Part shown: positions 50,434 through 59,893 of the stretch, piece after piece | Numbering within the stretch: the stretch's first letter is position 1 | Layout of the letters: every line of letters begins with the position of its first letter | Origin: an uncultured Lachnospiraceae bacterium | Lineage (GTDB): Bacteria > Bacillota > Clostridia > Lachnospirales > Lachnospiraceae | DNA: 64,000 nt | Direction of reading: 5' to 3' | NCBI GenBank assembly: GCA_900553355.1 | Contig: USDK01000005.1 | Span: forward strand, 9,653 to 73,652 | The notes under the pieces: generated by a model | Seen by the model: only the letters and a program-made list of their open reading frames with translations | Told to the model about the DNA's origin: nothing | Databases searched by the model: none | Position numbers and translations under genes: made by a program

Positions 50434-51756
50434 ATGTATGACATGATAATTTGCGGAGGTCAGGTTGTCACTCCGGCAGGAATATCAAAACTGGACATTG
50501 GAATTGTGGAAGGTAAAATAGCAGGATTATTTCAAGCGACAGGCTTTCATAGTGCCAAAAAAAGAGTTGATGCATCTGGAAGATATGTGCTGCCGGGAGG
50601 AATTGATGTCCATGTGCATATGGATGATCTGGGAGCTGATAATCTGGAGGATTGGAAGCATGGATCTTTGGCTGCGGCTGCCGGAGGAATTACAACGGTA
50701 GTTGACATGCCGATTGACAATATACCTTCAACAACGAATCAAAATACCATGCGGCAAAAACTGGAGAGAATTAAAGGAAACTCATATGTAGATTACATGC
50801 TATGGGGAGGACTTACCACAGATAATTTAAGTAGTCTCACAGGGATGCTAGAAGAAGGGGCAGTTGGATTAAAAGCCTTTTTGGTAGATAGTGGAGCAGA
50901 GGATTTTAGAAGAGTCACAGACGGAATCCTGATGGAAGCAATGAAAATGGCTGCAGAATATGATTTTCCGATTATGGTACATGCGGAAAGCGAGGAGCTA
51001 AATTGTTTTTATACAGAAAAGTATAAAACGAGTACAGACTGGGCAGACTGGTCTGACATGCACCCAGAGGCCGGAGAATTAGCGGCTGTGGCAAAATGCC
51101 TGATATTCGCAGAGGCTGTCGGGGCCAGAGTTCATATTGCACATATCAGCAGTGCCAGGACAGCAGAGATAATACAAGAGGCAAGGAAAAGAGGGGTAAA
51201 AGTCACATGTGAGACTTGCCCACACTACCTGTTGTTTACAGATCAGGATTATGTAGAAGAAGGAGAATTGCTTAAGTGTGCACCACCAGTTCGTGGCAAA
51301 GAAAATTGTACTGCTTTGTGGCAGGCAATAGAAAAAGGTATGATAGACATTATCTCGTCAGATCATTCCCCTGGAATTACCCAGGAATCAGCACAATATA
51401 TCAGCGAAATGTGGTCGGGAATTGCTTCGATCCAAAATACACTTCTGGCACTTTATTCAGAAGGAGTTTGTAAAGCTAGACTCTCTCTGGAACGCATGGC
51501 GCAGATATGTGCTTTAAATCCGGCAAGGCTGCTGGGAATTGATACAAGAAAAGGAAGTATTGAGGTGGGAAAAGATGCAGATCTGGTTATTCTGGATCCT
51601 GCAAAAGATACAATCTTTGATAAAAAACAGATGAAGATGAAAATGAAGAAAAGCGTCTACGAAAATTTCCATTTTCACGGGGGGATTGAGCATACTTATC
51701 TTCGGGGAATGGAAGTAAAGACGGGAATACCAGGAGGACGCTATATACACAGGTGA
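50434..51756 (+). CDS. Allantoinase/hydantoinase-like cyclic amidohydrolase
   Basis: 440 residues of the dihydroorotase/allantoinase/dihydropyrimidinase superfamily. Metal ligands: HVHMDD, carboxylated Lys in GLKAFLVDSG, His in MVHAE and AHISS, and Asp in SSDHSP. It opens the ring of a cyclic amide such as allantoin, hydantoin or a dihydropyrimidine. The HVH is followed by MDD rather than the usual FNEPG, so the substrate may differ. It begins 3 bases after the BtpA gene. Confidence 0.87.
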   Translation: MYDMIICGGQVVTPAGISKLDIGIVEGKIAGLFQATGFHSAKKRVDASGRYVLPGGIDVHVHMDDLGADNLEDWKHGSLAAAAGGITTVVDMPIDNIPSTTNQNTMRQKLERIKGNSYVDYMLWGGLTTDNLSSLTGMLEEGAVGLKAFLVDSGAEDFRRVTDGILMEAMKMAAEYDFPIMVHAESEELNCFYTEKYKTSTDWADWSDMHPEAGELAAVAKCLIFAEAVGARVHIAHISSARTAEIIQEARKRGVKVTCETCPHYLLFTDQDYVEEGELLKCAPPVRGKENCTALWQAIEKGMIDIISSDHSPGITQESAQYISEMWSGIASIQNTLLALYSEGVCKARLSLERMAQICALNPARLLGIDTRKGSIEVGKDADLVILDPAKDTIFDKKQMKMKMKKSVYENFHFHGGIEHTYLRGMEVKTGIPGGRYIHR

Positions 51757-51760
51757 GCGC

Positions 51761-53371
51761 ATGAGGACAAATTTGGAATGGCTAATAACGAAAAGCGGCT
51801 TGAAAAATATTAGATGTATAGCGGGGGCAAAAGGACTAAACGCACGCATGGATGGTGTAAGTATTGTGGACAGTCCAGGAGCTATTAAGTGGGCAAAGCC
51901 AGATGAACTGGTGATGACTACTGGTTATTTTTTGACTGACAATCCACAGGGGCAGAAAAGAATGATACGTGAATTAAAAAAAGCTGGATGTACTGGCTTG
52001 GCAATGAAAGTAAACAGCTACTTTGATGAGATCCCAGAGGAGATGATCTATGTGGCTGAACAGGAAGGACTGCCTCTTTTGGAAATCCCTTATTATTATT
52101 CCTTTTCTGAAATCAGCCAGACGATTTACAACCATATATTTGAAATGAACTATCAGACTCGGATTAAGGAGCAGCGCTTGATCGAGGACATATCAGATAT
52201 CTTTTTTTCGAAGCGCGGAGTAATGGAAATCGTATATAGGATTGCGGAATATTTAAAAAGGACAGTAATTTTAACAGATAGTGATTTTCAATGCGTATAT
52301 GCGGCGAAAAAGATGTCAGATAAAGAAATATGTATGAAGGATGATTCTATCCGCAAAGCAGGGATAATGGAAGGAGATCACGGAGAATTTGTTTTTTCTG
52401 ATAAGACCAGAAGACCAGCATACTGCGTTTTGATACCAGATGCAGACAGTTATTTACTGATTCTGGAAGATAAACAAAAAGTGAGTAAAGACGAAGAATG
52501 TCTGATCGAACGATGTACTAAAATTTTAAGTATGGGGCTGGAACAGGTACGAAATCGCAAGGATAACTTGTATGACATGGAAGATGTGCGATATCAAAAG
52601 CTCTATGATCATCTCAGTGGATTGAGGCAGTTTACAGGGCAGGAGTTGAAAGAACTGTTACAGGAATTAGAATTTCCGGTAGAGAAGAGACGAATCGTTC
52701 TGCTGGTCTGGTTAAGCCAGGTGCCGGAAACGGGTGTGGATATAAAGGAGATATTGAGAAGCGGGATCAGCAATAGCAGTGAATTTAGAGGTCTGGATTC
52801 GTGCGTATTTTTCCGAAAAGACAAATATGTAATCTATCTTTTTGCACGCGGACAGAAAACAGGACCGTTTATGGAATACGCAGCCGGACATCTGGCTGAT
52901 GAAATGCTGGAAAAGCTTCATAATCTGACTGGAGAAATAAAAATACGAATCGGAATCAGCAAAAGCAGTCAGGAGATTGCCGGAATTCGTGAGGGGTATC
53001 AAGAAGCGGAAAAGGCAATGGAACTGGGAGAACAAATGGGGCTGCCGGAAGAAAAGTTCGCATTTGGAAAATTGGGAATATATGACTATTTGCTTCAATA
53101 TCCAAGGATGGAAAAGGATCAGATGAGTGAACATATTCATTATCTGTTAAAGTATGATGCGGAGAATAATACCGAGTTGACACAAACCTTGCTTAAATTT
53201 TTGGAATGTAAGTTTAATATCAGTGAAACGGCAAAAGAGCTGTATATTCACAGAAATACATTGATTAATAGAATGAATAAGATCAAAGAGCTTTTGTACG
53301 ATGATCTTGAATCAATGGATACATTGATTCCTTTGTGTGTGGAGTCATATGCGTATCGATTATTTTCATAG
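51761..53371 (+). CDS. PucR-family transcriptional regulator
   Basis: 536 residues. N-terminal PucR sensing domain (about 1-125, SIVDSPGAIKWAKPDELVMT), a middle GAF/GGDEF-like region, and a C-terminal helix-turn-helix (CKFNISETAKELYIHRNTL, INRMNKIKELL). PucR proteins control purine and allantoin catabolism. Placed inside the cluster between two amidohydrolases, it is the likely local regulator. It starts 5 bases after the hydantoinase-like gene. Confidence 0.87.
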   Translation: MRTNLEWLITKSGLKNIRCIAGAKGLNARMDGVSIVDSPGAIKWAKPDELVMTTGYFLTDNPQGQKRMIRELKKAGCTGLAMKVNSYFDEIPEEMIYVAEQEGLPLLEIPYYYSFSEISQTIYNHIFEMNYQTRIKEQRLIEDISDIFFSKRGVMEIVYRIAEYLKRTVILTDSDFQCVYAAKKMSDKEICMKDDSIRKAGIMEGDHGEFVFSDKTRRPAYCVLIPDADSYLLILEDKQKVSKDEECLIERCTKILSMGLEQVRNRKDNLYDMEDVRYQKLYDHLSGLRQFTGQELKELLQELEFPVEKRRIVLLVWLSQVPETGVDIKEILRSGISNSSEFRGLDSCVFFRKDKYVIYLFARGQKTGPFMEYAAGHLADEMLEKLHNLTGEIKIRIGISKSSQEIAGIREGYQEAEKAMELGEQMGLPEEKFAFGKLGIYDYLLQYPRMEKDQMSEHIHYLLKYDAENNTELTQTLLKFLECKFNISETAKELYIHRNTLINRMNKIKELLYDDLESMDTLIPLCVESYAYRLFS

Positions 53372-53385
53372 GAGGGAATTTAATT

Positions 53386-54870
53386 ATGAGAATTCTGCTT
53401 AAGCATGCAAAAATTGCGACATTTAATGAAAAGAATGAGATTTTAGAGGATGCGGATCTGCTAATTGACGGGAGAAAAATAAAAAAAATAGGGCATGGAG
53501 TGGAGGAGTATGCAGATAAGATAATTGATTGTAGAGGAAGACTGGTAATGCCAGGACTTGTGAATTCACATCTGCATTCGGATGAAAATATGTTTCGCGG
53601 ACTCTTTGACAATCTGCCATTGGAACCCTGGATGCTCTATAGCTGCCCGCCGCTTTCCTATGGCCCCTTCTCAGAAAGGCTGATTTATCTAAGAACTATG
53701 CTGGGAGCTATGGAAATGGTAAAGAAGGGGATTACCTGCATCCAGGATGATGCTTCTGAATGCCCGAAAGGTACGGTGGAAGGGTATGATCAGGTTTTCC
53801 GGGCTTACCGGGATATTGGGCTGAAAGGAAATGTGGCGTTAAATATGGGAAACAGAGCTTATATGGATAAGCTCCCATATACATATGAGTTTATTCCGGA
53901 AAAAATGCAGAAGGAACTCTTAGCCGCAGGAAATCCGGAAGAGATGCTGGAACTTTATCGTGAAATCATCCGGCGTTGGAATGGAAAAGAAGGTATGAAA
54001 GTTGTATGCTCAACTTCAGCGCCACAAAGATGTACAGATGATTATCTGATGCAGGCTTTAGATCTTGCGCAGACATATGACCTTCCAATGCATACTCATA
54101 TTCTGGAAACGCGGATGCAGCGAGCCACCGGACCGGAGTTCTATGGGAAATCAATTGTTCAGCATATTAAAGATCTGGGATTTTTGACGGATCGCTTAAC
54201 GATTATCCATGGAGTATGGATGGATGAAGAAGATATGGCTGTAATTGGAGAGGCAGGTGCAACAGTTGCGCATAATCCAGTCAGCAATCTGAAACTCGGA
54301 AGTGGAATTATGCCATTGAGGAAGATGGTTAAAAACAGAGTCAATGTTGTGCTTGGAACAGACGGGATGAGCAGTAATGACGGGTACAGTATTTTTGAAA
54401 CGATGAAATTCGCTGCTCTTCTTCAAAAGGTAGTGGATGCGGATTATCAAACCTGGCTTAGTGCAAAAGATATTCTGGATCTTGCGATTAAGACTCCAGC
54501 TAAAAGTTTACGCAGAGAAGGAGAGATCGGCGGACTTGAAGAAGGAAAAGATGCAGATATCTGTATCATCAACCTAAAGACAGAAGCGTTTACTCCATTA
54601 AATGATATTTATAAACACCTGGTTTATTGTGAAGATGGAAGTGATGTAGAAACAGTAATCTCTGCCGGACAGATTCTGATGGAGAACAGAAAGCTTTTGA
54701 ATGTAGATGAAAATGCGCTTTTAGAAGAGCTTCAGGGAATGACGAAGGAGTTTAAAGAACGGTATAAAAAATCAGTGAAAGATAATGAGGTTCTGCTGCC
54801 ATATATTCAGCAGATATATGATAAGTGTATTAGTCAGTTTAAAGACTGTACCTGTAATCTTTTTGTATAG
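53386..54870 (+). CDS. Guanine-deaminase/SsnA/TrzN-like amidohydrolase
   Basis: 494 residues of the ATZ/TRZ metal-dependent amidohydrolase family. Ligands: HLHSDEN, His in MHTHILETR, IIHGVWMD and Asp in LGTDGMSSND. The sequence IHGVWMDEED with HNPVSNLKLGSG is typical for SsnA and chlorohydrolase-like deaminases of purine or triazine rings. I start at ATG 53386 with AGGAGGG upstream overlapping the PucR stop. The C-terminal 80 residues are extended and helical with a Cys-rich end. Confidence 0.86.
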   Translation: MRILLKHAKIATFNEKNEILEDADLLIDGRKIKKIGHGVEEYADKIIDCRGRLVMPGLVNSHLHSDENMFRGLFDNLPLEPWMLYSCPPLSYGPFSERLIYLRTMLGAMEMVKKGITCIQDDASECPKGTVEGYDQVFRAYRDIGLKGNVALNMGNRAYMDKLPYTYEFIPEKMQKELLAAGNPEEMLELYREIIRRWNGKEGMKVVCSTSAPQRCTDDYLMQALDLAQTYDLPMHTHILETRMQRATGPEFYGKSIVQHIKDLGFLTDRLTIIHGVWMDEEDMAVIGEAGATVAHNPVSNLKLGSGIMPLRKMVKNRVNVVLGTDGMSSNDGYSIFETMKFAALLQKVVDADYQTWLSAKDILDLAIKTPAKSLRREGEIGGLEEGKDADICIINLKTEAFTPLNDIYKHLVYCEDGSDVETVISAGQILMENRKLLNVDENALLEELQGMTKEFKERYKKSVKDNEVLLPYIQQIYDKCISQFKDCTCNLFV

Positions 54871-54898
54871 GCAGAGCGCATGAAGAAAGGAGATTGTT

Positions 54899-55642
54899 AT
54901 GAGAATCATAGATATGCATGCTCATGTAGATGTATGTGAACCGCTTCATTGGCATGATACCGCAGAGAAACTGTTAAAGCTGATGGATGAAGCCGGGATT
55001 GAAAAAGCAGTAGTCAGTGCTTATCTGAATCTTCCGGGGCCGGATATGACATGTGGACAACGTCTGTGGGAGTCTATCCGCCCATATCAAGATAGATTTA
55101 TGATGTTTTTGCGAATGGATCCGTGGTTTGGACAGGAAGCTATTGAATTTTTGGAAGAATCCTGTAAGAAATATCCGGTCCGGGGAATGAAGCTTCATCC
55201 TGCACACTATACGCTTCATCCATATGGAGATCTTACGGTAGATCTTTGCAGAAAAGCGGGAGAGTTGGGATTACCCGTTTTATTCCACTGTGGAGATGAA
55301 ATGATGTGTCTGCCTCTTCAGATTGGAGAATTGGCGGCTCAGTGTCCGGATACTACGGTGATACTGGCCCATATGGGAGGGTATGCCCATAACAGAGATG
55401 CAATAGAAGTGGCAAAAAAGTATTCTAATATTTATATCGATACCTCAGAGGTACCATTAGTCAAAGAAATCAAATGGTTTGTAGAAGAACTCGGGGCGGA
55501 TCGTATCTTTTTCGGTACTGATGCTCCTTGCTGCGACCCATTGGTAGAATTGAAGAAAGTACAGCTTGCAGGGCTTAAAGATGAAGATCTTCAAAAAGTA
55601 CTGTGGAAAAATGCGGTAAGAGTTATGAAACTGGATGACTAA
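54899..55642 (+). CDS. Amidohydrolase-2 family protein, active-site intact
   Basis: 247 residues, TIM-barrel metal hydrolase or decarboxylase family. IDMHAHVDV gives the HxH, then GMKLHPAH, LFHCGDEM, LAHMGGYAH and the metal Asp in FFGTDAPCC. All expected ligands are present. AAGGAG precedes the ATG. It is followed 13 bases later by a related protein that has lost ligands. Confidence 0.85.
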   Translation: MRIIDMHAHVDVCEPLHWHDTAEKLLKLMDEAGIEKAVVSAYLNLPGPDMTCGQRLWESIRPYQDRFMMFLRMDPWFGQEAIEFLEESCKKYPVRGMKLHPAHYTLHPYGDLTVDLCRKAGELGLPVLFHCGDEMMCLPLQIGELAAQCPDTTVILAHMGGYAHNRDAIEVAKKYSNIYIDTSEVPLVKEIKWFVEELGADRIFFGTDAPCCDPLVELKKVQLAGLKDEDLQKVLWKNAVRVMKLDD

Positions 55643-55655
55643 GGAGGTAAAGAAA

Positions 55656-56399
55656 ATGTTAATTGATTTTCATACTTATGTAGGCAAATCTATGCTGGGG
55701 CAGGAGAGCACAGAAAAGGAACTCTTGGAAAATATGGATAAAAATAGAATTGATGTTTCCGTAGTTTGTCCGGTAAAAACAGTAGATCCATTTTTTGAAA
55801 AACAGAATCAATATGTATCAGATCTGCAAAGAAAATATTCCGGGAAAATCGTTGGATTTGCCCGGATCGATCCTAATTTGGGAAAGGATTCAGAAAGGAT
55901 TTTAAAAGAAGCAATTACAGACCTGAAATTAAAAGGCCTGCTACTTCATCCGTGGGAGGAAACTTTTGCAATTAATGATAAAAAAGTATTTCCGTTTATG
56001 GAGATTTGCCAGGAATACAAATTGCCCGTATTGATAGAAACAGGATATCCATGGGTGTCTCATTGTTTTCAGGTGGCATCTCTGGCAGAAAAGTTCCCTG
56101 ACCTGAAATTTATTATGTCCCATGGCGGCCAGTTTGACAGCAGTGGATATGCATTGACAGATGTGGATTATGTGATGGACCGGCATGAAAATCTTTTGAT
56201 AGAGACATCTGGAGATTATTCGGATGAGGGAATTGAAAACATACCAATACGGCTGGGATATGACAGATTATTGTTTGGATCACATTTCCCTTGGTTGAAT
56301 ACAGAGTTGGAAATTTATCGGATACAACGGGCAAATCTGCCGGAAGAAGCAAAAGAATGCATTTTCTATAAGAACGCACTGGAGATTTTAAAAATATAG
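55656..56399 (+). CDS. Amidohydrolase-2 family protein with degenerate metal site
   Basis: 247 residues, similar in plan to the preceding protein: LIDFHTYVG, GLLLHPWEE, LPVLIETGYPW, IMSHGGQF, LLFGSHFPW. The second His of HxH is Tyr, the LFHCG His is replaced (LIETG), and the terminal Asp is His. It probably does not bind the usual metal; it may be a partner or use another chemistry. I start at ATG 55656 with AAGGAGG; an ATG at 55635 contains the site. Confidence 0.82.
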   Translation: MLIDFHTYVGKSMLGQESTEKELLENMDKNRIDVSVVCPVKTVDPFFEKQNQYVSDLQRKYSGKIVGFARIDPNLGKDSERILKEAITDLKLKGLLLHPWEETFAINDKKVFPFMEICQEYKLPVLIETGYPWVSHCFQVASLAEKFPDLKFIMSHGGQFDSSGYALTDVDYVMDRHENLLIETSGDYSDEGIENIPIRLGYDRLLFGSHFPWLNTELEIYRIQRANLPEEAKECIFYKNALEILKI

Positions 56400-56424
56400 A
56401 AAATTTCCAATGCGCGAACGTATC

Positions 56425-56467
56425 AGGGAGAAAACAACATCAGATGTTTTCTCCCTAAAAGTTTTTT
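56425..56467. terminator. Bidirectional terminator at the cluster end
   Basis: AGGGAGAAAACA pairs with TGTTTTCTCCCT (56445-56456), with TTTTTT following on the plus strand. It separates the cluster from the convergent dehydratase genes. Confidence 0.85.
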
Positions 56468-56468
56468 A

Positions 56469-57560
56469 TTACAACATTTCAATAAATGCAGCGATTCGTG
56501 TAGCCAGCTGCCCTGTGTCAGAATCGGACACATCTGTTTCGATTGCCATATATGGAATATGAAGGGTATCTTTGCAGAGCCGCATCATCTTATCACGTTC
56601 GACGGTATAGGGATGGCAGGTCTGAAGGGTGATATCCAGAACGCCGTCAGCTTCATAATCCTTTGCCAGTTGTCTGATCAGGTCAAAGCGGATGGCATTC
56701 GGAGACATGATCGCACAGGCGGTATTCTGATAACAGTCTGCAAAGGCCTCAAAAATGTCTTCATTTTCTGTGTCAAAGTGGCGGATGGCTGATTTGATGA
56801 CCTCACAGTTTTCAAAAGCGACAACCACACCGCCGTTTGATTCTATCGTGTCCACGATTTTGGAGTATACGCCGCTCATGGGACATCCGGTGATAAGAAT
56901 GCGTCTGGCGTTTTTGGGCACAGGACTTTTTCCTGCCAGCAGCTCTTCCCGTGTCTTTTCGGTTGCCATGATCCGGTCTCTGATATCGGGGAGTACACGG
57001 TGTTTTTCCAGGGCTTTAAATATTTCACCGCCCCAGGCCGCAGGAGGGTTTGATTTCTGGACGGCCATAAGAGAGAGGATACTTTCCCTTTCCGCATTGA
57101 CCAGAGCACCGGCTTCGCGGATAGACTCGTCTGAAAGATCAATATCAAAGCGCTTTTTCAGTTCTTTGATCAGGTATTTTACTTCTGATTTGATCAGGGG
57201 CCGGACATAGTCTCTGTCGGCGCCTTGTCCGACCTGGTAAAAGTAGAGCCGTTTCTGGTCGGAAAGAAGTTCATACATTTTCTTTTTTCCATCGCAGGAC
57301 GTCTCGGCAAAGATGATATCTGCATCAGCAAGAACCGGATCTTCACAGATGTCGCAGACGTTTTTTACGATGGGACAGACATTGGTTACAAGGAGCTGTG
57401 ATGCAGAATCCTTCATGCCGTCTACATATGGAAGTCTGAAGGAGCAGATGCCGGCGGCCTCCAGTATCTCCTGAGGAACGTGTGAACAGAAAGAAAAGGC
57501 GACTTTTTTGCCATCCGCATGACAGCCGGAAATCAGAGACTGTAATTCTTGCTTATTCAT
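56469..57560 (-). CDS. 2-hydroxyacyl-CoA dehydratase subunit family protein
   Basis: 363 residues of the 2-hydroxyacyl-CoA dehydratase / benzoyl-CoA reductase subunit family (HgdB/FldC-like). Iron-sulfur cluster Cys candidates are FSFCSHVPQEILEAAG, VCPIVKNVC, SCDGKKKMYE and TCHPYTVE. Pairs of such subunits dehydrate 2-hydroxyacyl-CoAs after ATP-driven activation. It overlaps the upstream partner by 8 bases. No activating ATPase or CoA transferase is in the window. Confidence 0.86.
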   Translation of the reverse strand: MNKQELQSLISGCHADGKKVAFSFCSHVPQEILEAAGICSFRLPYVDGMKDSASQLLVTNVCPIVKNVCDICEDPVLADADIIFAETSCDGKKKMYELLSDQKRLYFYQVGQGADRDYVRPLIKSEVKYLIKELKKRFDIDLSDESIREAGALVNAERESILSLMAVQKSNPPAAWGGEIFKALEKHRVLPDIRDRIMATEKTREELLAGKSPVPKNARRILITGCPMSGVYSKIVDTIESNGGVVVAFENCEVIKSAIRHFDTENEDIFEAFADCYQNTACAIMSPNAIRFDLIRQLAKDYEADGVLDITLQTCHPYTVERDKMMRLCKDTLHIPYMAIETDVSDSDTGQLATRIAAFIEML

Positions 57561-58761
57561 GAGTCAGCGCCTCCTTTTTGCCCGCACGGATCATTTCAAG
57601 GAAAGCTTCGATCCGGGTACGGATCTGGGCTTCATCGCCGGGAGTAAAATCTGTCTGGATATGTAAGAGAGGAATGCCCTTGGATTCACATACGCGTCTT
57701 AAGTTTTCAGTTTCAATGGCGAAGGGATTGCAGGAATGGAGGGTAATGCTTACATACCCGTCTGCGTTCCATTCATCGATGGTGTCAGCAACCTGTTCCA
57801 TCCGTCTTGTGTTAGGGGAAACAACGGCGCAGGGAACTTCCAGATATTTTTCGGCAATACGGACAAGAGGATCGCGGCTGGTATCTTCGTCTACGGTACG
57901 GCGCAGAGAGGAGATCCCACAGCATCCTTCATAACACACGATAGAGGCGCCAAGCTCTTCCATAACATTGATTGTTTTTTCGCTCGTTGCGACATATCCG
58001 CCGCCGGAGACGATCAGCCTGGGCCGGGTGGGATCCGGTTCTACTGGGTAGATCCCGTCATGCCAGTTCTTTTCGCATTCTTCGATGATCGTGGATATCT
58101 TTTCATATTTTGCTTCGTCATCAAACATAAACTGTAATCCGTCGGTTACATCATTCATCGCAACACCGGTGATGGCAGGCGGATCATATCTGCCTAATTC
58201 GTACAGGCGTGCCTGCTGGGTACGCAGCTTGTTGTTCCAGATGATCGATTCGTTCAGCATGTCGTCTGTGATCGTGATGTCAAAATGCTCTTCCAGACCT
58301 TCTTTAAATCTGCGGATCTCGGAAACCCACATATCAAGAGAACGGTCGTAGTCGGGGATGTTTGGAAGATGGATGACCTGCATCGGCTTGTATTCACCCA
58401 ACAGCTCATACATCTTTTTCTTGCCGTCACAGGTAGTTTCCCCTACAACGATATCTGAAAAATATGCAAATGGACAGCTGTCTTCCATGACGTGTCCAAA
58501 ACTTGCCTTGATGAGTGGACAAAGATTTGCCGGAAGCCGTGTTTCGGCCGTTTTGATCGGTAAATGGCTGCGCCCGCAAAGTGCGACCTGCTTCAGACCG
58601 GCTGCGTGGATGATCTCTGCCGGTGTATACTGGCAGAACATGCCGCATACCTGTTTGCCCTGGTCTTTGACTTCCTTCATTTTCAGAAAGCCTGCGCGGC
58701 GGGCGTCTGCAAATTCTTCAAAGTTTTTTGGTAATTCGTTTGGCACAGTTTTCTCCTCCAT
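57553..58761 (-). CDS. 2-hydroxyacyl-CoA dehydratase subunit family protein
   Basis: 402 residues, same family as its partner: QVCGMFCQYTPAEIIHAAG, NLCPLIKASFG, TTCDGKKKMYELL, HSCNPFAIE. First gene of a two-gene unit. I prefer ATG 58761: the ATG at 58782 lies in a TATAAT-like -10 box (58781-58786). This leaves a very short leader with no obvious ribosome binding site. The acyl-CoA substrate is unknown. Confidence 0.85.
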   Translation of the reverse strand: MEEKTVPNELPKNFEEFADARRAGFLKMKEVKDQGKQVCGMFCQYTPAEIIHAAGLKQVALCGRSHLPIKTAETRLPANLCPLIKASFGHVMEDSCPFAYFSDIVVGETTCDGKKKMYELLGEYKPMQVIHLPNIPDYDRSLDMWVSEIRRFKEGLEEHFDITITDDMLNESIIWNNKLRTQQARLYELGRYDPPAITGVAMNDVTDGLQFMFDDEAKYEKISTIIEECEKNWHDGIYPVEPDPTRPRLIVSGGGYVATSEKTINVMEELGASIVCYEGCCGISSLRRTVDEDTSRDPLVRIAEKYLEVPCAVVSPNTRRMEQVADTIDEWNADGYVSITLHSCNPFAIETENLRRVCESKGIPLLHIQTDFTPGDEAQIRTRIEAFLEMIRAGKKEALTHE

Positions 58762-58846
58762 AATTTTCTTGCTTAAGATCATTATAGAAGAAGAAAAAGA
58801 AAAGTTGAAATAGAAATGATTGATAATCTTATATATGAAATCAATC

Positions 58847-59743
58847 TTAGATCGCTGGATTTAATACTGATTTCATATCCTCCGGCAAAGGCGCAGTGAA
58901 TTCCATCGCTTCTCCGGTAATTGGATGAGAAAAAGCAAGCCGGTGGGAGTGAAGCGCCTGGCGGCCGATGAACTCCATATCGGGATGGTAGAGATAATCG
59001 CCGATCAGAGGATAGCCCAGGTACTTCATATGGATCCGGATCTGATGGGTACGTCCGGTTTCCAGCTTAAGAGCAACCAGACTGTGTCCGTTTTTCTTAT
59101 CTACAAGCCGATAATGAGTGACGGCTGGTTCACCTCGTTCAAAATCTACGACCCGTTCGATGATGGTGCCTTCTTTACGGGCAAGAGGAGCGCTTATGGT
59201 GCCGGACTCGGGAGTGACATGTCCACGGACGATGGCAAGATATTCCCGGCATACTTTCTTTTCTCTTGTCATGGCAGAAAGGATGTTTCCGCTGACCAGA
59301 TGTTTTGCGACGACGGTGAGGCCGGAAGTATCCCGGTCAAGACGATTGCAGCACCGGAAGATAAAAGGTTTTCCCTGTTCCTGATAATACCAGGCCAGGG
59401 CATTTGCCAGAGAATTAGTATAGTTATTCATAGAAGGATGGATCGGCATCCCGGCCGGCTTATTGATCACGATCAGATCCTCATCTTCATAGACGATAGA
59501 AAGAGGGGCGTATACGGGTGGGATTTTTTCAGAACAGGTGGTTTCCTGGATATGGACTAAGAGGCAGTCTCCGGTATGCAGCTGCTGCTTCATATAGTAG
59601 TGAACTCCGTTTACCAGGATACTTTTTGGCATCCGTTTGATGCTGGCAAGATTCTGGGCGGAGTATCCCTTTCTGCGAAGAAACTGCTCCACCCGGAGAC
59701 CATCTTCGTTAAGGGAAATGTTATAAGTAATGATCCGTTCCAT
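58847..59743 (-). CDS. RluA-family pseudouridine synthase
   Basis: 298 residues. An N-terminal S4-like RNA-binding domain (DGLRVEQFLRRKGYS) precedes the catalytic domain with the active-site Asp in NRLDRDTSGL, then GRTHQIRIHMKYLG. It makes pseudouridine in rRNA or tRNA. AAAGGA is upstream. Confidence 0.92.
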   Translation of the reverse strand: MERIITYNISLNEDGLRVEQFLRRKGYSAQNLASIKRMPKSILVNGVHYYMKQQLHTGDCLLVHIQETTCSEKIPPVYAPLSIVYEDEDLIVINKPAGMPIHPSMNNYTNSLANALAWYYQEQGKPFIFRCCNRLDRDTSGLTVVAKHLVSGNILSAMTREKKVCREYLAIVRGHVTPESGTISAPLARKEGTIIERVVDFERGEPAVTHYRLVDKKNGHSLVALKLETGRTHQIRIHMKYLGYPLIGDYLYHPDMEFIGRQALHSHRLAFSHPITGEAMEFTAPLPEDMKSVLNPAI

Positions 59744-59893
59744 GTCTGTAATCCTTTCTGTATGGCTTCTGGAACCAGTATATCATAAGATCCTTTGAAT
59801 GGCAGAGAGGATTTTTATAGATTTTTAAGTTGTACCTTCTGGAAAAATGCAGTAGTATGGTAGTGGAAACAAAACCAAAGAGAGGCGGATAGT

